DNA of 55,440 nucleotides from JANNRW01 sp031401815 (lineage in GTDB: Bacteria > Desulfobacterota > Desulfuromonadia > Geobacterales > DSM-12255): contig JANNRW010000143.1 of the NCBI GenBank assembly GCA_031401815.1, positions 1 to 55,440 of the forward strand, read 5' to 3'. The notes under the pieces were generated by a model. It saw only the letters and a list, made by a program, of their open reading frames with translations. It searched no databases and had not been told where the DNA came from. The translations under genes were made by a program, and so were the position numbers. Positions 51,072 through 55,440 of the stretch are shown here, one piece after another (position 1 is the first letter of the stretch; the number at the start of each line of letters is the position of its first letter).

Positions 51072-52705
51072 GAAAGCTCCTGCGCGGCCCATAAAGCCAG
51101 TTTTTCCCGAAATATCTTGGCATTGTGGCGGATATCTACCGGAAAGGCGGGATGGAAGAGGATCGTAGTAATGTTTCTGGTGTGACTAAATCTACTCCCC
51201 ATTTCAAGCAACTCCTGACGTATCCTCTCCCTGGCACCCCTGCCTGAACTCTTTTCCAGTTCAACACAGAGAACCGGGCGCTGACTCCCCGGCCTGCCAA
51301 TCCCGGTCAGTGCCGTCCGAAACACAGACGGATGACTGTTGAATACCCCTTCAACAGGGATTGTAAACAGGGACTCTTGAGCAGTTATCACACGATGACC
51401 TTTTCGACCGCAAAACCAGATCCTTCCGACTTCATCAAGATAACCAAGATCCCCCATCCGGTGCCAGAGCCGACCATCAGCAGAGATTATCTTTGCAAGA
51501 CGGGTAGCTTCAGGTCTCCCGAAATAGCTGGATGTTACCTGCTCACCGCTGACAACAATCTCGCCTATTTCGCCATTTGGCAAAGAATCTTCGTCATGCC
51601 AGAGATCAACCGGTTCGTCACTTATCGCGATAATTCTTAAAGATAGCCCCTCAACTGCACGACCGACACAGATCCCCTTCCCCTCCCTTGTTGCATGACA
51701 GGTCTCTGCCAGTATCTCCCGGCTCCCTATTGAACTGACCGGCAGCGCCTCTGTAGCGCCGTAGGGGGTAAAGATTTCGGCATCCGGCGGCAACAGGTGG
51801 GTAAATTTCTCCAGTACTGAAGCAGAAACCGGCGCACCTGCAGAGATAACCCGTTTAAGGGTTGGCACAACTCTCCCCTGTTCGTAACCGTAGCACCCGA
51901 CCCTTTTCAGGAGTGCAGGCGAGCCGAACATGGTGGTTGCGCCATATCTTTTGGCCGGATCAAGTATCTGCTCCGGATCCACATCACCTGGCCGGGTAAA
52001 GTCCATCTGCGGAATAACTGCTGTCATCCCCAAAGCAGGCGCAAAAAGGGCAAAAAGCGGGAAAGTCGGCAGATCGATCTCTCCGGGCACAATTTTGTAG
52101 AGACGGCGCAGAGAATCTATCTGGGCAGCAAAATTGCCATGAGTATAGACCACCCCTTTCGGAGAGCCGGTACTGCCGCTGGTAAAGAGGATTGCCGCCA
52201 CTTCGTCCCTTGTTGTTGCCGCAGGCACAAAACCCGCGCCACGACCGGACTCTTCAATCTCTGCAAGTGGAATTCCGCCCCAGAACCTCCCCCCCCCGAC
52301 AGTCACCAGAATCTTAAGGGTTCTCCTCCCCCAGCCAAGGAGCCGCCGCGCAACATGAGCTTTCGGGATGCCGATAAAAGCAAGAGGAGCTGCTTCAGCC
52401 AGGCACCCTTTCATATTGTGTGCCCCAATCCCGGGATCTATGAACACCGGATGCGCCCCGATCTTGAACAGGGCAAAGGTGAGCGCAAACAACTCGACTC
52501 CGGGTGGCACAAGAAGGGCAGTTCTGACTCCGCGACAGATTCCGGCCTTCACCAGTCCGGCAGCGAGTCGATCACTTTTTTTATCAAGTTCCCGAAAGGT
52601 TATGGTGCTGTTTTTCGCCGGGAAGATAATCGCTGGCGTATCTGGCTGAAGGCGAGCCATTTCGGTTAATGGGCGGGAGATATTGACTGTTTCGGCAGGT
52701 TCCAT
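51068..52705 (-). CDS. oleC: OleC-type acyl-AMP-forming ligase (beta-lactone synthetase)
   Basis: A member of the ANL superfamily (about 545 residues) with the ATP-binding loop LFTSGSTGSPKGVVYTHGNF, the A5-like PYGATEALPVS and A8-like GDLGYLDEVGRIWFCGRKGHRV. In the Ole pathway this enzyme closes the beta-hydroxy acid to a beta-lactone. The overlapping start with oleD supports this over a plain fatty-acid CoA ligase. I prefer the ATG at 52705; a GTG at 52741 extends the frame without a good ribosome binding site. The OleB lactone decarboxylase and OleA thiolase are expected elsewhere on the chromosome. Confidence 0.8.
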   Translation of the reverse strand: MEPAETVNISRPLTEMARLQPDTPAIIFPAKNSTITFRELDKKSDRLAAGLVKAGICRGVRTALLVPPGVELFALTFALFKIGAHPVFIDPGIGAHNMKGCLAEAAPLAFIGIPKAHVARRLLGWGRRTLKILVTVGGGRFWGGIPLAEIEESGRGAGFVPAATTRDEVAAILFTSGSTGSPKGVVYTHGNFAAQIDSLRRLYKIVPGEIDLPTFPLFALFAPALGMTAVIPQMDFTRPGDVDPEQILDPAKRYGATTMFGSPALLKRVGCYGYEQGRVVPTLKRVISAGAPVSASVLEKFTHLLPPDAEIFTPYGATEALPVSSIGSREILAETCHATREGKGICVGRAVEGLSLRIIAISDEPVDLWHDEDSLPNGEIGEIVVSGEQVTSSYFGRPEATRLAKIISADGRLWHRMGDLGYLDEVGRIWFCGRKGHRVITAQESLFTIPVEGVFNSHPSVFRTALTGIGRPGSQRPVLCVELEKSSGRGARERIRQELLEMGSRFSHTRNITTILFHPAFPVDIRHNAKIFREKLALWAAQELS

Positions 52706-52835
52706 AGCGCTACTATATTTGTACAACCGGGAGAATTCCACTTAAAAATCGACAGGATGTCAGCTATTTTTATGGCATTCAGATTGAAGCAGGATTATAA
52801 GATACACATACAGATTATCACAAAAGGATCCTGAC

Positions 52836-53474
52836 ATGAGACATACCGTTTTTGCCACTTTTTTCATACTTGCAACAATCAGCTGCATGTCGCTGCCAGC
52901 AGAAGTCTTATGTTTTGGTTTCGGAGCTGCCGCAACAGGCGGTTCCGGAGAGCTAAAAGCAGACAACAACTCTTTATGGGTAAACAGCGATCCTGTAACA
53001 AGATACGATCAGACAAGGTTTGCGCTTGGATTTATCTACGATACCAACGTGATTCAGGACAAGATCTTCAACTATCGTCTGGGAGTCTCGTACGAGCATA
53101 TGAACGCCAGAGCGCCTGGCAAGGGATTTTCACTGAAAGGGATGTCAGTGCAGAACGATTTCGGTTTTTCACTTATCCGTGATGAAAATACAAGATTATG
53201 GGTAGGGCCTGAAGTGAAAGTCGAATTTCTTGAAGGGACTGAAACCGTGCAGGGCTATGCGTATCATGAGGACGTGTTCAGCGTTGGAATCGGCCCGGTA
53301 GCAGGAGTAAACTACCGCCTGAATGAAGATCTGTTTATTGCCTTTAAATTCGGATTCCTGTTCCAGAACGGTTTCAGGCTATTTTCTGAATGGGAGGAGC
53401 GCTACGGCTTCATCTCTTTCGGGTTGATCCAGAGCCTGGGAGGAGAAACAAAACCTGCTCGTAAAACCCCTTGA
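52836..53474 (+). CDS. small outer-membrane beta-barrel protein
   Basis: A 212-residue exported protein with a signal peptide (MRHTVFATFFILATISCMSL, cleavage near LPAEVLC). The mature sequence is a run of alternating strands with aromatic ends (RFALGFIYDTNV, FNYRLGVSYEHM, LWVGPEVKVEFLEG, AFKFGFLFQNGF), typical of an eight-strand barrel. The length and the FGLIQSLGG strand near the C-terminus fit an OmpW/OmpA-barrel-like protein. No ligand or role can be predicted. AAAGGA precedes the ATG. Confidence 0.75.
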   Translation: MRHTVFATFFILATISCMSLPAEVLCFGFGAAATGGSGELKADNNSLWVNSDPVTRYDQTRFALGFIYDTNVIQDKIFNYRLGVSYEHMNARAPGKGFSLKGMSVQNDFGFSLIRDENTRLWVGPEVKVEFLEGTETVQGYAYHEDVFSVGIGPVAGVNYRLNEDLFIAFKFGFLFQNGFRLFSEWEERYGFISFGLIQSLGGETKPARKTP

Positions 53475-53734
53475 AGCTGATCACATTATAAACAAAACAG
53501 GAAGAATCATCTTAGGTTCAGGCTTTTACAACCCTTATTCTGTCGAGGCGCATCTCTTCACTTGCAATTCAGGGCTGTTTGTCTACAAACTCGCAGCCTC
53601 CCCTTCGAACTCCTCATCGGCCAGATAAGTCGCAGATCTTTTTCCTATAACAGAGCAACAAATTTCCCCAACATTGTGACTTATGGAGAAGATGAAAATA
53701 AATCATTGACACAAGTTTAAGAACAGTGTATTTG

Positions 53735-53856
53735 TCAAATTGTATTTTATATTCATTGTGTTATGTTTAATCAGGAGGGGAGATGGTGCCTGATATCAAA
53801 CTATCATTTCAAAGAGCCGCCCGGATCAGCAGATGTTGATCGGGCGGCTCTTTTCG
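53735..53856 (+). ncRNA. candidate small RNA or leader, locus 2
   Basis: TTGACA (53706-53711) and TATTTG (53729-53734) at 17 bases precede a 120-base stretch ending in a strong terminator. A short frame (MVPDIKLSFQRAARISRC) with AGGAGG just ahead runs into the hairpin. The terminator and the segment before it resemble locus 1 at 44550-44643 (TTTAAT, a purine-rich site, ATGG, GCCTG, then AGCCGC...GATCAG). Transcription is a prediction. Confidence 0.4.
53812..53856 (+). terminator. intrinsic terminator of locus 2
   Basis: GAGCCGCCCG and CGGGCGGCTC (53814-53850) pair, with an inner GATCA/TGATC stem, and are followed by a T-run. Confidence 0.85.
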
Positions 53857-53885
53857 TTTTCAGCCGGAACCAGGCAAAACCTTAA

Positions 53886-53985
53886 TTGAACGCGGAAAAG
53901 TCGGATTTAACGGATAAAAGCGGATCAGACCAAAATTCCTAGAACTAAAATCCGTTTTGATCCGTTCAATCAGATTTGATCTGTG
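53886..53985. repeat. second copy of the GCGGATTTAACGG-type palindrome
   Basis: GAACGCGG, GTCGGATTTAACGGA and AAAGCGGATCAGA are followed by an approximate reverse complement (AAAATCCGTTTTGATCCGTTC). It is a divergent relative of 4570-4655. Other than this, the candidate RNA and terminator, the 569-base gap 53475-54043 shows no gene. Confidence 0.6.
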
Positions 53986-54043
53986 TGCCATGATTCATGG
54001 CTTCTATGGAAATTCAAGCATTCCCGAATCAGCAGGAGGAGAT

Positions 54044-55440
54044 ATGTTTCACAAGCACTCAAGAATCATTGCCGCAGTCGTATTGTCGTTCTTCACCTGG
54101 ACTTCAGGTGGGCTGTTCAGCGTTGCGCATGCAGCGCAGGATGCCGTTAGGAAGGGGAAGCAGGAGGCTCCGGCCAAGAAGAGCGAGGGGGCGGAGGAGC
54201 GGTTCGCTCGGTTGACGGAAGAGCTGACTACCGAGCTAAACGACTCGAAGTCGAGCCAAGAGCAGAAGAAACAGCGGCTGACTGTCGCCAGGGTTGAACT
54301 AGATTCCCTTGACGTGGACATCCGCCAGCAGTTTGCCGACACCGAGAAGAAGCTGAAGGACGCCAAACTTCCGGCAGAGATCCTGGCGAGGCATGCCAGG
54401 TTCGTCAAACATTACGACGACAATCTGACTGAGCTGAAGGGGAACATCGCGCGTGTTGAGAAGGCGCAAAATCAGGTAGAGGTAAAGGTAGAGGTTGAGA
54501 AAACCTTGAAACACCTCGAAAAGGTTAAAGCCCCCTCCCGCCATCAGAAACTCGATCCAAACAATCTCCCCCACCGCCAGCCAAAGGCCCTGAAGCGGGA
54601 GCCACGGCTAAAGAAAGAAGAATTCGACAAGGATCTGAAAAAAGACAAGCACGCCTGGAGAAACGCCAAACGGATTCAGGTTGCTGCAACAGGATCCCTC
54701 GCCGGACTTCTGCCTTCCGATGATCTGGCCGAAACCATAGAAGTGCAGCTCACCCCGGAGATCAGGGCCAAGGCGCTGGAGCTGGGGAACAATCCGGTCA
54801 AGATCTACGAGTGGGTGCGGAACAACGTGGAGTTCGTCCCCACCTGGGGATCTATCCAGGGGGCGCCGATGACGCTCCAGACCAGACAGGGAAATTCGTT
54901 TGACACAAGTTCCCTCCTCATTGCCCTCCTGCGTGCTGCCGGCATCAACGCCCGCTATGTCACCGGCACAGTAGAACTCCCCATTGACAAAATCATGAAC
55001 TGGGCCGGAGGCTTCACCGACCCACTGGCGGCCCTTGATTTCATGTCCAGCGGCGGTATCCCCACCAAGGGGCTGGTTGCCGGAGGCAAGATCGTTGCTG
55101 CCCGCTTTGAGCATGTCTCGGTTGAAGCCTTCATCGACTACATCCCCTCCAGAGGGGCAAAGCACAAGCAGGGACAAGGGGATACATGGATACCTCTTGA
55201 TCCCAGTTACAAGCAGTACAACTTTACCCAGGGCATTGACATCAAGGCAGCCGTCCCCTTCGACGCCCAGGGGTTCCTCGACCAGATCAAGGCAACCGCC
55301 ACTATCAATGAAACGCAAGGCTACGTCACCGGCATCAACTCCCTTCTTACCCAGCAGACCATGCAGGACTACCAGGCACGGGTGCAGAGCTATATCCAGC
55401 AGAACCACGCCAACGCCACTGTCGGCGATGTGCTCGGCAA
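54044..55440 (+). CDS. large exported transglutaminase-like protein, 5' part
   Basis: A frame opens at ATG 54044 with AGGAGG upstream and continues without a stop to the window edge (465 codons visible). A signal peptide (FHKHSRIIAAVVLSFFTW, cleavage near AHA-AQD) is followed by a long charged coiled-coil region (residues about 40-210, for example SSQEQKKQRLTVARVEL and QVEVKVEVEKTLKHLEKVK), then a transglutaminase-like domain. In the active-site helix the usual G-x-C is replaced: TRQGNSFDTSSLLIALLRAAGI has Ser where the catalytic Cys is expected, while the His (ARFEHVSVEAFID) and Asp (TWIPLDPSYK) sites are recognisable. The protein resembles very large Geobacter proteins in which this domain precedes YD/RHS repeats, but that part is outside the window. 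Confidence 0.85.
   Translation, partial: MFHKHSRIIAAVVLSFFTWTSGGLFSVAHAAQDAVRKGKQEAPAKKSEGAEERFARLTEELTTELNDSKSSQEQKKQRLTVARVELDSLDVDIRQQFADTEKKLKDAKLPAEILARHARFVKHYDDNLTELKGNIARVEKAQNQVEVKVEVEKTLKHLEKVKAPSRHQKLDPNNLPHRQPKALKREPRLKKEEFDKDLKKDKHAWRNAKRIQVAATGSLAGLLPSDDLAETIEVQLTPEIRAKALELGNNPVKIYEWVRNNVEFVPTWGSIQGAPMTLQTRQGNSFDTSSLLIALLRAAGINARYVTGTVELPIDKIMNWAGGFTDPLAALDFMSSGGIPTKGLVAGGKIVAARFEHVSVEAFIDYIPSRGAKHKQGQGDTWIPLDPSYKQYNFTQGIDIKAAVPFDAQGFLDQIKATATINETQGYVTGINSLLTQQTMQDYQARVQSYIQQNHANATVGDVLG

Noticed and set aside
54608..55408. Long minus-strand open frame at the right edge
   Set aside because: It lies opposite the transglutaminase-like gene, whose frame has a signal peptide and conserved motifs; the minus frame shows no domain.

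Overview
This window reads as chromosome from a Geobacter-like member of the Desulfuromonadota (Geobacterales). The assignment is by inference. The evidence is two hexaheme c-type cytochromes, an IspDF fusion, a recA-pilT-recX-alaS block, an RpoH gene under a CIRCE operator, a chemosensory cluster and OleC/OleD olefin genes. No rRNA or tRNA gene was recognised.

Layout. 1-9.0 kb (+): 3' end of larC, then pgpA, pncC, recA, a PilT-type ATPase, recX, alaS, a receiver-histidine kinase hybrid and trxA. 9.1-14.6 kb (-): radC, uppP, a DUF2062 protein, a secreted repeat protein and a porin. 14.9-23.9 kb (-): a propionyl-CoA/methylmalonyl-CoA operon. In transcription order it is an XRE-cupin regulator, carboxyltransferase, biotin carboxylase-BCCP, a thymidylate-kinase-like protein with a broken active site, the mutase catalytic subunit, an inserted GxxExxY element, and the epimerase. 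24-26.1 kb (-): two paralogous hexaheme cytochromes and a small exported protein. 26.2-30.9 kb (-): a MoeB/ThiF-type E1 enzyme, rpoH with a perfect CIRCE, an exported protein and lon. 31.3-41.3 kb (+): glycosyltransferase, ispDF, then a chemosensory operon (CheR-TPR with a pseudo-receiver, CheW, MCP, CheA-receiver, CheB, a lone receiver). 41.3-44.2 kb: cysS and rimO, convergent. 44.2-46.6 kb: an accessory patch with a candidate small RNA, a PIN toxin and partner, a decayed RhuM gene and an orphan. 46.6-49.7 kb (+): cold-shock protein, two small conserved proteins, DUF47 regulator and Pit phosphate transporter. 50-52.7 kb (-): oleC-oleD. 52.8-55.4 kb (+): an outer-membrane protein and the 5' part of a large transglutaminase-like exported protein that runs off the window.

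The most striking feature is the number of short palindromic repeat elements (at least six types, more than ten copies) lodged at gene ends. Several contribute coding sequence. One supplies the start codon and basic signal-peptide region of a cytochrome, one the last 19 residues of RadC, one the last residues of OleD, and one the stop codon of the biotin carboxylase. One forms most of the likely 5' leader of lon. A GxxExxY (PD-(D/E)XK-like) gene bounded by inverted repeats sits inside the methylmalonyl-CoA operon, and a gene-less relative of its ends lies at 49.75 kb. Together these suggest a population of small mobile palindromes, some possibly mobilised in trans, that are remodelling gene termini.
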